A stretch of DNA of 64,000 nucleotides from Achromobacter ruhlandii (GCF_902859695.1 NZ_CADIJL010000002.1:62001-126000), one strand, 5' to 3'; shown: positions 44,875 through 53,511, counted from the stretch's first letter. Notes: a model not told the origin generated them from the letters alone. Numbers and translations: made by a program.

Positions 44875-45465
44875 TCAGGGCTGGCGCAGGCCTTGCAGCA
44901 GCAGATCAAGCGCTTGCAGGGCTGGCGCCAGGCGTGTCTGGCCCTCATCCTCGGCAATCCATAGGGCGCTCTCGGCCAGGCCGCCGTGCAGCATGCGGGC
45001 CAGCGCGCGCGGCTCGGCCGGCGCGATCACGCCCTGTTCCATCAGCGCCCGCAACAGGTCGGCCAGGGAGGCGGTGCATTGTTCCTGCACGGAGGCCGCC
45101 TGGCCCAGAATCGCGCGCGCGTCCTGCAGCACGATCCGGCGGATTTCAGGTTCGGCCGCCATCGCCAGATAAGCGCGGCAGCGCTCGCGCAGGGCGGTCC
45201 AGGCGTCGGGCGCGTCGCGGGAAATGGCCTGCAGCCGCAGCTCCATTTCGCCGTCGATCTGCGCGGCGACCGCGGCCAGAAGACCCTGTTTGTCACCAAA
45301 ATGGTGATACAACGCTCCTCGGGTCAGTCCCGCGGCCGCCGTCAGATCATCCATCGACGTGCCCGCGTAGCCGGCGCGGCGGAACGACGCGCGCGCCGTC
45401 GCCAGCAGTTTTCCGCGGGTTTCCTCAATCATCTCGGCGCGTGATCGCGACATGTCAGGCTCCAT
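44875..45465 (-). CDS. TetR/AcrR-family repressor
   Basis: 196 residues. N-terminal DNA-binding domain: ATARASFRRAGYAGTSMDDL then TAAAGLTRGALYHHFGDKQG, the classic TetR helix-turn-helix. The C-terminal ligand and dimer domain is variable. Divergent from the MFS gene, with two palindromes and the MFS promoter between them, so it likely represses that transporter and itself. ATG 45465 or 45453. Confidence 0.9.
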   Translation of the reverse strand: MEPDMSRSRAEMIEETRGKLLATARASFRRAGYAGTSMDDLTAAAGLTRGALYHHFGDKQGLLAAVAAQIDGEMELRLQAISRDAPDAWTALRERCRAYLAMAAEPEIRRIVLQDARAILGQAASVQEQCTASLADLLRALMEQGVIAPAEPRALARMLHGGLAESALWIAEDEGQTRLAPALQALDLLLQGLRQP

Positions 45466-45467
45466 TT

Positions 45468-45536
45468 ACCTACGGGGCGTATGTTAATTGACATTCGCCC
45501 CGTAGGTGAATACGATCTCACATACGTTACGTATGT
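45468..45536. promoter_or_regulatory. TetR operator region (two palindromes)
   Basis: First palindrome 45468-45507: arms acctacggggcg / cgccccgtaggt, perfect 12 bp, with further partial symmetry (atgt / acat) inside. Second palindrome 45520-45536: acatacgt, central t, acgtatgt, perfect 8-bp arms. The two share CGTATGT. They flank and overlap the MFS promoter. Confidence 0.75.
45488..45516 (+). promoter_or_regulatory. Promoter of the MFS exporter gene
   Basis: -35 TTGACA (45488-45493), 17-bp spacer, -10 TACGAT (45511-45516). The -35 and spacer lie inside the first TetR-type palindrome, so repressor binding would block polymerase. Confidence 0.72.
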
Positions 45537-45589
45537 CAATCTGTCCGGTGGCCGTTGCCCCCGGCCTGCAACAACCCCAGAGGTATCGG

Positions 45590-46780
45590 GTGTCGAATCC
45601 CTATCGCGAATTGTTCCAGGCGCCCGGCGCCGCCGGTTTCGTTGCCGCCTGCGCCGTGGCGCGGCTGGCCCTGCCCATGATCGGCATCGGCATCATCACC
45701 ATGTTGTCCCAGGTGCGTGGCGCCTACACCCTGGCGGGGGCGGTGGCGGCCACGTTCGCGCTGGCGACGGCGTTGCTGGCCCCGCGCATTTCGCGGCTGG
45801 TGGATCGCCACGGACAGGGACGCATCCTGCCGCTGGCTGCCGGCGCCAGCGTGGCCGGCCTGGCTGGCCTGGCCCTGTGCGTGCGCCTGCAGGCGCCCGA
45901 CTGGACCTTGTTCGTGTTCGCGGCGCTGGCCGGCAGCCTGCCAAGCATGCCCGCCATGGCGCGGGCGCGCTGGACGGAAATCTATCGCGACCGCCCGCAG
46001 CTGCGCACCGCCTACGCGCTCGAATCGGTGTTGGATGAGTTGAGCTTCATTATCGGGCCGCCGCTGGCGGTGGGCCTGTGCGTGATCCTGTTCCCGGAGG
46101 CCGGCCCGCTTGGCGCGGCGTTACTGTTGGGCCTGGGGGTCACCGCATTCGTCATGCAGCGGTCCACCGCGCCGGCGGTGCAGCCGCGCGTCGAGGGCCG
46201 TGAAACCTCCGTGCTGGCAGTGCCGCTGATGCGCCAACTGACCACCATGATGGCCGCGATGGGCGTCATCGTCGGCACCATCGATGTGTTGAGCGTGGCC
46301 TTCGCCCGCCAGCAGGGTGTGCCGGCGGGCGCCAGCGTGGTGCTGTCGGCCTACGCGTTCGGCTCCTGCGTCGCGGGGCTGGCATTCGGCGTACTGAAGT
46401 TCCAGATGCCGCTGGCGCGCATGCTGGCGATCGCCGCCAGTGTCACGGCCTTGACCACCTTGCCGTTGCTGCTGGTTGGCGACCTGCTGACCCTGTCGCT
46501 GGGGGTGCTGCTGGCGGGACTGTCGTTCGCGCCGACCATGATCATCGCCATGGCGCTGGTGGAAAGCACCGTGCCAGGGCGGCGCCTGACCGAAGGGCTG
46601 ACCTGGCTGGTAACCGGCCTGGGCGCGGGCGTGGCGGCGGGGGCGGCGTTGGCCGGCTGGATCGTCGACCACCACGGCGTGGGCGCGGGCTTCTGGACCG
46701 CCGTCGGCGCCGGCGCGGTGGTGCTGCTGGTGGCGCTGTACGCGGCCCGTGCCGCCCGGCCCGCGCCGGCCACGGCCTGA
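45590..46780 (+). CDS. MFS transporter (exporter-type)
   Basis: 396 residues, about 12 membrane segments. Landmarks: MIGIGIITMLSQVRGAYTLA, RISRLVDRHGQGRILPL (loop 2-3) and ESVLDELSFIIGPPLAVGL, typical of small-molecule exporters. GTG 45590 with AGAGG upstream gives VSNPYRELFQAPGAAGF; an upstream ATG is possible but lies near the operator. Likely induced when the TetR protein releases. Confidence 0.85.
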   Translation: MSNPYRELFQAPGAAGFVAACAVARLALPMIGIGIITMLSQVRGAYTLAGAVAATFALATALLAPRISRLVDRHGQGRILPLAAGASVAGLAGLALCVRLQAPDWTLFVFAALAGSLPSMPAMARARWTEIYRDRPQLRTAYALESVLDELSFIIGPPLAVGLCVILFPEAGPLGAALLLGLGVTAFVMQRSTAPAVQPRVEGRETSVLAVPLMRQLTTMMAAMGVIVGTIDVLSVAFARQQGVPAGASVVLSAYAFGSCVAGLAFGVLKFQMPLARMLAIAASVTALTTLPLLLVGDLLTLSLGVLLAGLSFAPTMIIAMALVESTVPGRRLTEGLTWLVTGLGAGVAAGAALAGWIVDHHGVGAGFWTAVGAGAVVLLVALYAARAARPAPATA

Positions 46781-46825
46781 GCCTAGAATGACTTCCTCAA
46801 CACACCGGCCGCCAGGAGAACAGAC

Positions 46826-47224
46826 ATGACCCGGACCGTCCTCAATCCCGATACGGTTTTCAATAGCGTGCAATACGGCTTCAGCCAGGCCGTCATCGTC
46901 ACTGGCCAGCGCCGCATGCTGCTGTCCGGCCAGGTCGGCGTCGACGCCGAGGAGCGCACTGTCGGGCCCGGCCTGCAGGAACAGACCGAGGCCGCGCTGG
47001 ACAACGTCGAACGCGTGCTGGCCGCCGCGGGCGCGACCCTGGCGCAGGTCATCATGCTGCGTATCTACATCTGCGAAACCGCGCGCGAAGACCAGGAGGT
47101 GATCGCCCAGGCGCTGCGCGATCGGTTCCCGAAAGACCCGCCGCCGTCGTCATGGATCATCGTCAGCGGCCTGTCGCTGCCCGAATGGCTGATCGAGATC
47201 GAAGCCGAGGCGATGCTGGACTGA
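46826..47224 (+). CDS. RidA-family (YjgF) protein
   Basis: 132 residues, trimeric Rid fold; family members hydrolyse reactive enamines and imines. Pattern: LLSGQVGVDAEERTVGPGLQ, then EQTEAALDNVERVLAAAGATL. The Arg that holds the substrate carboxylate in RidA is in LRIYICE rather than a clear IRVAVAR-type motif, so the exact activity is uncertain. Starts 45 bp after the MFS gene. Confidence 0.83.
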   Translation: MTRTVLNPDTVFNSVQYGFSQAVIVTGQRRMLLSGQVGVDAEERTVGPGLQEQTEAALDNVERVLAAAGATLAQVIMLRIYICETAREDQEVIAQALRDRFPKDPPPSSWIIVSGLSLPEWLIEIEAEAMLD

Positions 47225-47248
47225 CCTGCCGGCCCCGGCCCGGGCAGC

Positions 47249-48166
47249 TCATTCCTGGGGCTTGTCGCGCCATGGCGTGACGGCGAAGGCCCCACGCAGA
47301 TGCGCCAGGAATCCCGCCGTGCGCGCCGGCAGTTCCTGGCGCGATTTCACCAGCGCCACCACATTGGCTTCCGGCAGGTTCCAGCCGGCCAGCAGCGGCA
47401 CCAGCGTGCGCGCTTTCACATGCTCGGCCACGTCCCATTCCGATCGCGCCACGATGCCATGGCCGGCCAGCGCCCAGGCCACCGCCACCGCGCCCGCGTT
47501 GCTCGACAGCACCGGCGCAATGCGCACCCCCACCGCCGGGCCGCGGCCGCGCTTGAAGCGCCACAACGTGACATCCTCTTCGTTCTCGCGCAGCGCGATG
47601 CAGTCATGGTCGCGCAGGTCCTCGGGTTTGGCGGGGGCGCCATGGCGCGCCAGGTAGGCGGGCGAGGCGCACAGGATGCGGCGGTTCGGCGCCAGCGGAT
47701 ACGCCACCAGGGTGGAATCGCGCAGTTCGCCGATATGGATCATCACGTCCCAGTCGTCGCTGGCCAGGCGGGGGGGGCCGTCCGACAATGTCAGGCTGGC
47801 GGTCACGTCGGCCTGTCCGTCGCGGAATCCGGCCACCAGCCCGGCGACATAGCGCTGGCCAAATCCCAGCGGCGCCACCACGCGCAGATGGCCGGCGACC
47901 ACGCCGCGGCGTCCGGCCAGCTCATCGGCCAATTCATTCAGTTCGCCGCAGATCTGGCCGGCGCGCAGCGCCAGCAGCCGGCCTTCGTCGGTCAACGCGG
48001 TGCCGCGGCCCGAGCGGTTGACCAGCCGCACGCCCAGGCGCTTTTCCAGCGCGTGCAGCCGCTGTGTCACGGCCGGCGGCGTCACGTCCAGGGCGCGCGC
48101 CGCCTGGGCCAGCGAGCTGGTGGCCGCCAGGCTCAGGAAGAAGCGCAGGTCGTCTGTCGTGATCAT
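47249..48166 (-). CDS. LysR-family transcriptional regulator
   Basis: 305 residues. N-terminal winged helix-turn-helix FLSLAATSSLAQAARALDVT then PPAVTQRLHALEKRLGVRLV, and C-terminal substrate-binding domain with LRVVAPLGFGQRYVAGLVAG. Divergent from the DSD1/RidA pair with an LTTR-type site between, so it probably controls them and itself. Confidence 0.92.
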   Translation of the reverse strand: MITTDDLRFFLSLAATSSLAQAARALDVTPPAVTQRLHALEKRLGVRLVNRSGRGTALTDEGRLLALRAGQICGELNELADELAGRRGVVAGHLRVVAPLGFGQRYVAGLVAGFRDGQADVTASLTLSDGPPRLASDDWDVMIHIGELRDSTLVAYPLAPNRRILCASPAYLARHGAPAKPEDLRDHDCIALRENEEDVTLWRFKRGRGPAVGVRIAPVLSSNAGAVAVAWALAGHGIVARSEWDVAEHVKARTLVPLLAGWNLPEANVVALVKSRQELPARTAGFLAHLRGAFAVTPWRDKPQE

Positions 48167-48176
48167 TCAGGAAAGC

Positions 48177-48193
48177 CTTAATGATTGATTAAG
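48177..48193. promoter_or_regulatory. LysR-type operator
   Basis: cttaatgattgattaag is a perfect 6-bp inverted repeat with a 5-bp centre, of the T-N11-A type, 11 bp before the LysR start codon and in an AT-rich island of the divergent region. Confidence 0.68.
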
Positions 48194-48309
48194 TCCTTAT
48201 TAAACACGCAAGGCCCGGCGCGCGCCATACTCCATGCATGCGGATCCGCCGGGGCGGCGTCCGCGTCGCTCCCGTCCGTCCCGCCCGTTCCTGTCCCGTC
48301 GATATCGCC

Positions 48310-49461
48310 ATGATCTCTGCTCCCGCCGCCACCCTGGATACGCTGGAAACGCCCTGCCTGTTGCTGGACGAAACCCGCATGATGCGTAACATCGAGCGCC
48401 TGAACGGCCTCATGGCTGGCCACGGCGTGCAACTGCGTCCGCACCTGAAGACGCCCAAGTCGATCGACGTCGCGCGCCGCCTGATGGCCCGTCCGCAAGG
48501 CCCGGCGGCGGTCTCGACGCTGCAGGAGGCCGAACAGTTCGCCGCCGCCGGCGTGACCGATCTGCTGTACGCGGTGGGCGTGGCCCCGGCCAAGCTCGAT
48601 CGCGTGCTGGCGCTGCGCCGCCGCGGAATCGACCTCACCGTGGTGGTTGACAGTGTCGAGGCCGCCCGCGCCGTGGCCGCGCGCGCCAGCGAGGAGGGCG
48701 CGGCCATTCCCGCCCTGATCGAAATCGACTGCGATGGCCATCGCGCGGGAGTCCAACCCGGCCAGACCGACCAGTTGCTGGCGATTGCTGGCACCTTGCA
48801 CGCGGCTCACTGTCTGCGCGGCGTGATGACACACGCCGGTGAATCCTACGGCTGCCGCAGCACCGAGGCCATCGCCGACATGGCCGAGCAGGAACGCGCC
48901 GCCGCGGTCGGTTGCGCCGAGGCGATCCGCGCCGCCGGCCTGCCATGCCCGGTGGTCAGCGTCGGTTCCACTCCCACCGCCCACTTCGCCCGCAACCTGG
49001 CCGGCGTGACCGAGGTGCGCGCCGGCGTCTACGTATTCTTCGACCTGGTCATGGCTGGCCTCGGCGTATGCGCCGTGGACGACATCGCCGCCACCGTGCT
49101 GACCACGGTGATCGGCCACCAGCCCGACAAAGGTTGGATCCTGGTGGACGCGGGCTGGATGGCCATGTCGCGCGATCGTGGCACCGCCAAACAGCCGGTG
49201 GACCAGTTGTACGGCCTGGTATGCGACGCCGACGGCAAGGTCTACCCCGACTTGCTGTTGGCCGAAACCAACCAGGAGCAGGGCATCGTCAAACTGCGGG
49301 CGAGCAGCGCCGCCGCCTTGCCGGATCTGCCGCTGGGCACCAGACTGCGGATCGTGCCAAACCATGCCTGCGCCACCTGCGCCCAGCACGACGCCTACCA
49401 GGTCGTACGCAGCGGCGACCGCGCCGTCGTGGCCCAGTGGCAGCGCTTTCGCGGCTGGTAG
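48310..49461 (+). CDS. DSD1-family PLP enzyme (D-serine dehydratase / D-threonine aldolase type)
   Basis: 383 residues, fold-type III (alanine-racemase-like) PLP protein. The cofactor lysine lies in LRPHLKTPKSIDVARRLM. The C-terminal metal ligands His and Cys are in PNHACATC, the hallmark of Zn-dependent D-serine dehydratases and D-threo-3-hydroxyaspartate dehydratases. Expected product is an enamine that turns to a keto acid and ammonia. ATG 48310 is preferred over 48238. Followed by a RidA gene, which fits clean-up of the enamine. Confidence 0.87.
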   Translation: MISAPAATLDTLETPCLLLDETRMMRNIERLNGLMAGHGVQLRPHLKTPKSIDVARRLMARPQGPAAVSTLQEAEQFAAAGVTDLLYAVGVAPAKLDRVLALRRRGIDLTVVVDSVEAARAVAARASEEGAAIPALIEIDCDGHRAGVQPGQTDQLLAIAGTLHAAHCLRGVMTHAGESYGCRSTEAIADMAEQERAAAVGCAEAIRAAGLPCPVVSVGSTPTAHFARNLAGVTEVRAGVYVFFDLVMAGLGVCAVDDIAATVLTTVIGHQPDKGWILVDAGWMAMSRDRGTAKQPVDQLYGLVCDADGKVYPDLLLAETNQEQGIVKLRASSAAALPDLPLGTRLRIVPNHACATCAQHDAYQVVRSGDRAVVAQWQRFRGW

Positions 49462-49487
49462 TCCCGCCGCCCCGGACAGGAGTCAAG

Positions 49488-49883
49488 ATGGACACCATAC
49501 ACACCCCCCACGCCACGCCGCCCGCCGGCCATTACTCCCAGGCCGTGCGCGCCAACGGCTTCGTCTTTGTTTCCGGCCAGCTCGGGTTCCTGCCGCCGGC
49601 CCAGCCCGGCGAGCGGCCGCAACTGGCGCAAGGCGCGGCCGCGCAGACCGAGGCCGCCTTGCGCAGCGTGGCGGCCATCCTGCAGGCCGCGGGCGCGTCG
49701 ATGGCATCGGTGGTCAACGTCACCGTCTACATCCCTGACATCGGTCTGTGGAACGAGGTCAACAGCGTCTACGAACGCAGCTTCGGCGATCATCGCCCGG
49801 CCCGCGCCATCGTGCCGACGCGTGAACTGCACTATGGCGCGCTGGTGGAGATCAGTGCCATCGCCGTCGCGTCGCAGGCCTGA
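49488..49883 (+). CDS. RidA-family enamine/imine deaminase
   Basis: 131 residues. Typical features: PAGHYSQAVRANGFVFVSGQ at the N-terminus, QTEAALRSVAAILQAAGASM, VVNVTVYIPDIG and a late PTRELHYGALVEISAIAV. Excellent ribosome-binding site (ggacaggagtcaag) and 26-bp spacing place it in one operon with the dehydratase. Confidence 0.9.
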   Translation: MDTIHTPHATPPAGHYSQAVRANGFVFVSGQLGFLPPAQPGERPQLAQGAAAQTEAALRSVAAILQAAGASMASVVNVTVYIPDIGLWNEVNSVYERSFGDHRPARAIVPTRELHYGALVEISAIAVASQA

Positions 49884-50007
49884 CGATCAGGCCCGCGGCC
49901 GGGCAGGGCGCGCCAGGCGGCTCCCGCGGCGATTGGTCTCGGGGACGGATAGCATGCGCCTCCGCCTATAATGCGAGCGCCTCAACACCCCCGGGGAGTC
50001 CGTCCGC

Positions 50008-50280
50008 ATGCAGTACGAATACCTGTTCTGGTCCATGGCCGCCATGGTGGCGGTGGCGCTGGTGGGCGGCTCGCTTTGCGGCCGGCTGCGTTCACCCGGC
50101 CGGGTGCTGGCGGGCGTGGCCGCGCTGGCGGCGGCGGTCTGCGCCGCGGTGGCGGTGCTGTCGCGGTCGGCCGGCTTCGGCGACCAGTCGGCGATGCTGG
50201 CGATCGCCGCGTTCATGTTCAGCCTGGTGATCGGCGCGGCGGCGGCGTTGTTGACGCGCCGCATCCTGCGGCGCCGTTGA
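50008..50280 (+). CDS. Small integral membrane protein
   Basis: 90 residues, three hydrophobic spans (FWSMAAMVAVALVGGSL; VLAGVAALAAAVCAAVAVL; MLAIAAFMFSLVIGAAAALL) and a basic tail (RRILRRR). No family recognised. A perfect TATAAT (49967-49972) lies upstream, without a clear -35. Confidence 0.65.
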   Translation: MQYEYLFWSMAAMVAVALVGGSLCGRLRSPGRVLAGVAALAAAVCAAVAVLSRSAGFGDQSAMLAIAAFMFSLVIGAAAALLTRRILRRR

Positions 50281-50355
50281 GCGCGCCCGGCCGGGCGGCC
50301 GGGGGGGCTTGTCCCGATGCGCGGCGGCCCGCGCCGCCCGCGCTGATCGGAGGGT

Positions 50356-50646
50356 TCATTCCTCGGCGTCGAAATCCTCGTCGTCCTCGTCCTCTTCATC
50401 CTGTTCCAGGGCGTCGTAGCCCTTCCAGGTGATGCGCCAGCGCGTGTCGCCGGCGGTGGCCGCCGTTTCGCTGACTTGCTTGACAAGGCCGGCGTCCGCC
50501 AGCAGGTCCAGGTGGTGCGCGACCAGTTGCAGGCCTTGTTCGTGGGCCAGGGCCGCTTCCTTGATGTCGTGGGTGCTCAGGTTGGGGCCGGGCGCGTCGC
50601 GCAGGGCTCCCAGGATGGTGACGACCAGATCGAAATCGCGTTGCAT
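50356..50646 (-). CDS. DUF2513-like winged-helix protein
   Basis: 96 residues. MQRDFDLVVTILGALRDAPG then STHDIKEAALAHEQGLQLVA and HHLDLLADAGLVKQV match the DUF2513 winged-helix pattern seen in phage and host proteins. Very acidic tail (EQDEEDEDDEDFDAEE) is unusual for a DNA-binding fold. ATG 50646 chosen over the longer frame. Confidence 0.65.
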   Translation of the reverse strand: MQRDFDLVVTILGALRDAPGPNLSTHDIKEAALAHEQGLQLVAHHLDLLADAGLVKQVSETAATAGDTRWRITWKGYDALEQDEEDEDDEDFDAEE

Positions 50647-50771
50647 GATGTCCGCCGTTGCAGGTTGGGAAGAAACAGGCCGACGATAGCAGAGTTCGGT
50701 GGCGGCCAAGCGACAGCCCGCGGGCCCGGGTTACAGTGCGGGATTACCGACAACCGTTACAGGCAGTACCG

Positions 50772-51170
50772 ATGAAGAAACCCGCCGAGCGCGATTGCCT
50801 CGCCCTGGTCCCCGGCTATACCGGCCAGGCCGCCAAGCTTTTCCTGACCCGTGCGGAGGACGGCGCCATCACCGGCGTCACCGTGTTCGACCTGCTGGGA
50901 CACATCAAGCAGCAGGGCGACGCGCAGGCCGCCGCCGACTGGGTGGCCGCCTGGCTGGCCCAGGAGGCCGACAACCGCAAGGCCCGCCGCACCCAGCTGC
51001 TGGCGCAGATGTTCGTGTGCAAGCTGGCTGACGACGAGAAGGCCGTGTTCCTGGACGCCCAGAAGCCGCTGCTGGCCGCGCTGACCGGCGCCGGCGTGCG
51101 CACCCGCAGCGTCGCGGCCACCTCCGGCGCGGCGCGCCGGTCGCTCGGCCCCGCTGTCAGGAAGTCTTAG
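50772..51170 (+). CDS. Hypothetical protein
   Basis: 132 residues, soluble, no signal peptide. Contains GYTGQAAKLFLTRAEDGAIT and VFDLLGHIKQQGDAQAAADW; basic C-terminus (SGAARRSLGPAVRKS). No family recognised. Confidence 0.58.
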   Translation: MKKPAERDCLALVPGYTGQAAKLFLTRAEDGAITGVTVFDLLGHIKQQGDAQAAADWVAAWLAQEADNRKARRTQLLAQMFVCKLADDEKAVFLDAQKPLLAALTGAGVRTRSVAATSGAARRSLGPAVRKS

Positions 51171-51260
51171 CATAAGGCTGTTATAGTCGCGCCTGGGCGT
51201 GTGCGCATCCGTGCGGGCGCGCCCAGGCGGGCTCGGCCCGCAAGTCAAGGAAGAGTGATC

Positions 51261-51581
51261 ATGGAAATACTGAGTCGGCATGTTGCCGACGTGGCGGGCG
51301 GCGTTGAGCTGCACACAACGCTGGATGGCGAGAGCATCAGCGCCTATGTCGTGACGGGCGTGACTGATCTGAACGCGATCGCCGATATCGTGCCCCCCGA
51401 AAAGGTCGAAGGTGGAGCGGACATACACGCTGCCAGTGTCGACAATGTTGATAATGCGCAAGACCAAATCGACCAGGTCCTGGAGAATATCAATCCCGGC
51501 GACGTGGCGGTTTTCCTTTGCTCGGGTCCCGATGCTTTTGGCGCGGCACTCGACTTGCTGGGTTTACCTATCGACGAGTAA
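51261..51581 (+). CDS. Hypothetical acidic protein
   Basis: 106 residues, acidic. Central VDNVDNAQDQIDQVLENINP and C-terminal VFLCSGPDAFGAALDLLGLP. Good ribosome-binding site (aaggaagagtgatc). Less GC-rich than neighbours, as is the following intergenic region, which hints at separate ancestry. No family recognised. Confidence 0.6.
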   Translation: MEILSRHVADVAGGVELHTTLDGESISAYVVTGVTDLNAIADIVPPEKVEGGADIHAASVDNVDNAQDQIDQVLENINPGDVAVFLCSGPDAFGAALDLLGLPIDE

Positions 51582-51789
51582 GCCTGGCGGCAAACCAAAG
51601 TGCCCGCCCAAACGGCGTATGAGTTCATGCGAGTTTTGGGGGCCGGGCATTTATATAAGCCTTGATTGTTTTTTTATGATGCGTGGGTGTTTACACCTAT
51701 GCAGGCGTTCTTTTTGCCTATGAAAACGTGTAAATTCTGTCCGCAGTTTCTCTTTGTTGCATTATTGGCACGTATTTTTTAGGATTATG
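51582..51789. other. AT-richer intergenic region with possible terminator
   Basis: About 208 bp of noticeably lower GC. Imperfect complementary segments (tgcccgcccaaac near 51600 and gttttgggggccgggca near 51632) followed by a T-run near 51668-51674 may terminate the preceding gene. No ORF stands out. Confidence 0.4.
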
Positions 51790-51955
51790 TTGACTTGTGA
51801 GGGGAACATAACGATAGTGTCGGCACACGATCACAAGCGTTGCGATTTTCGTTCAGTGCCGTGCCTTTTCCGGCTCAGCGTTATTGTTCTACTGTCCCCT
51901 CCTTGATTGATTCGTGACCTCCGGGCATTTGCCCATTATCTCTAGGAAATACAGT
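51790..51955 (+). promoter_or_regulatory. Promoter and long leader of cold-shock gene 1
   Basis: -35 TTGACT (51790-51795), 17-bp spacer, -10 GATAGT (51813-51818), giving a leader of about 130 nt, as for cspA-type genes whose leader controls translation at low temperature. The leader contains CCTTGAT at 51901, 55 nt before the ATG, at the same place as in cold-shock gene 2. Confidence 0.62.
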
Positions 51956-52159
51956 ATGGAAACCGGCGTCGTTAAGTGGTTCAATTCGGAAAAAGGCTAT
52001 GGCTTCATCACCCCGGAAGCGGGTGGTAAGGACCTGTTCGCTCACTTCTCCGAAATTCAGGGCTCGGGCTTCAAGTCTCTGGAAGAGAACCAGCGCGTCA
52101 GCTTTGTGACGGCCAATGGCCCCAAGGGCCCGCAAGCCACGAAGATTCAGGTCCTGTAA
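51956..52159 (+). CDS. Cold-shock protein (CspA family), copy 1
   Basis: 67 residues, one OB-fold cold-shock domain. RNP1 KGYGFITPE and RNP2 [10 protein letters not shown] are intact, with opening [16 protein letters not shown]. Acts as RNA chaperone or antiterminator. AGGA upstream and own terminator downstream make it a single-gene unit. Confidence 0.95.
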   Translation: METGVVKWFNSEKGYGFITPEAGGKDLFAHFSEIQGSGFKSLEENQRVSFVTANGPKGPQATKIQVL

Positions 52160-52175
52160 GGTCCTGCGTTTTCGG

Positions 52176-52199
52176 AAAAGCCCCTTCGGGGGCTTTTTT
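52176..52199 (+). terminator. Terminator of cold-shock gene 1
   Basis: aaaagcccc, ttcg loop, ggggctttttt: GC stem with UUCG-type tetraloop and T6 run. Confidence 0.9.
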
Positions 52200-52372
52200 G
52201 CGTCTGGGCTCCCCCTCGGGGAGCCTTGTCGTTTCCGCCGTCCGGCGGGTGGCGCACGGGTGTCGCGCGCGGCCAACGCGTCGCCTGCGGCGGGCTCGCG
52301 GTATCCTTGCCGCAGTTTTCCGTCGCCGCGTCCGCCCGGCGCGGCGCTCGCAACCGACACAGGACGATACCC

Positions 52373-52936
52373 ATGACCCACCCCGGATCCGCCCCAGTTT
52401 CCCTGCAACCGCAGGACATCGTGGCGTTCTGGCGCGAAGCCGGGCCGCGGCAATGGTTCACCAAGGACGCGGCGTTCGACGAGCGTTTCCGCCAATTCTG
52501 CGGCCAGGCCCACATGGCCGCCGCCGCGCGCCAGCTGGATGGCTGGCTCGATGCGCCGGAGGGCGCGTTGGCGCTCATGATCCTGCTGGACCAGTATCCG
52601 CGCAACGCTTTTCGCGGCACCGCCCACATGTTCGCCACCGATCCGCTGGCGCTGGTGTTCGCCGAACGCGCCATCGCCGCCGGCCACGACCTGGCGGTCG
52701 ATCCGGCGCTGCGCCAGTTCTTCTACATGCCGTTCGAGCATGCCGAGACCGTGGCCGCGCAGAATCGCGCGGTGGCCTTGATGGAGCCGCTTGGCGCGGA
52801 CGCGGTGCGCTGGGCCGTCCTGCACCGCGACATCATCAAGCGCTTCGGCCGCTTTCCGCACCGCAACGCCGCGTTGGGCCGCCAGACCACGCAGCCGGAA
52901 CAGGAATTCCTCGACTCGGGCGGCTTCGCCGGCTGA
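52373..52936 (+). CDS. DUF924 family protein
   Basis: 187 residues. Family pattern: DIVAFWREAGPRQWFTKDAA, MILLDQYPRNAFRGTAHMFA, FFYMPFEHAE and IIKRFGRFPHRNAALGR. Tetratricopeptide-like all-helical fold; biochemical role unknown. Sits between the two cold-shock genes but has its own spacing on each side. Confidence 0.85.
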   Translation: MTHPGSAPVSLQPQDIVAFWREAGPRQWFTKDAAFDERFRQFCGQAHMAAAARQLDGWLDAPEGALALMILLDQYPRNAFRGTAHMFATDPLALVFAERAIAAGHDLAVDPALRQFFYMPFEHAETVAAQNRAVALMEPLGADAVRWAVLHRDIIKRFGRFPHRNAALGRQTTQPEQEFLDSGGFAG

Positions 52937-53048
52937 CACCCGTGCCGGACGGCGCCAGGACCTCTGCGTATCTGCTTGTATCGGCGCATGGCCAGTTGAA
53001 AAAAGCCGCGCGGCCAGGCCCGGCGCGGCTTGCGCGATGGCCGCATAT

Positions 53049-53214
53049 TTGACGTTTTTCGCGGTTCGCCAATACACTGGGTTTAGCGAGATTCTCAAGC
53101 GACGCGGTCTGCGTTTAACTTGTCGCGGTCAGTGGTGCTGCAGTGGCTTCCTCTCCCATCCTTGATGATCTGGCGCCCCGCGAGCAATCGCTTCTTTAGG
53201 TTCGAGGAAATTCC
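53049..53214 (+). promoter_or_regulatory. Promoter and long leader of cold-shock gene 2
   Basis: -35 TTGACG (53049-53054), 18-bp spacer, -10 TACACT (53073-53078), giving a leader of about 130 nt. CCTTGAT at 53160 is 55 nt before the ATG, as in copy 1. Ribosome-binding site gaggaaattcc. Confidence 0.6.
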
Positions 53215-53421
53215 ATGGCAACCGGCATCGTCAAGTGGTTCAACGCCGAAAAAGGGTACGGTTTCATCATGCCCGACGACGGCAGCAAGGATCTGTTCGC
53301 CCACTACTCGGAAATCCGCAGCGAAGGCTACAAATCGCTGCAGGAGAATCAGCGCGTCACGTTCGAGGTTGGCACGGGGCCCAAGGGCCCCAGCGCCAAG
53401 AACATCAAGGTAGCGGCCTGA
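53215..53421 (+). CDS. Cold-shock protein (CspA family), copy 2
   Basis: 68 residues, one cold-shock domain: [20 protein letters not shown] with RNP1, DLFAHYSEI as RNP2. About two thirds identical to copy 1. Downstream terminator is shared with the convergent membrane-protein gene. Confidence 0.95.
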   Translation: MATGIVKWFNAEKGYGFIMPDDGSKDLFAHYSEIRSEGYKSLQENQRVTFEVGTGPKGPSAKNIKVAA

Positions 53422-53464
53422 TCCCAGGGTTGTGGCGCGCCGCCGCGCGGCCCGCCACAAAGAC

Positions 53465-53494
53465 AAAAGCCCCGCACGGCTGTGCGGGGCTTTT
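53465..53494. terminator. Bidirectional terminator
   Basis: aaaagccccgcac / gtgcggggctttt, perfect 13-bp arms, 4-nt loop, between convergent genes. Confidence 0.92.
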
Positions 53495-53511
53495 CATTTG
53501 GCGCAAGGCGC

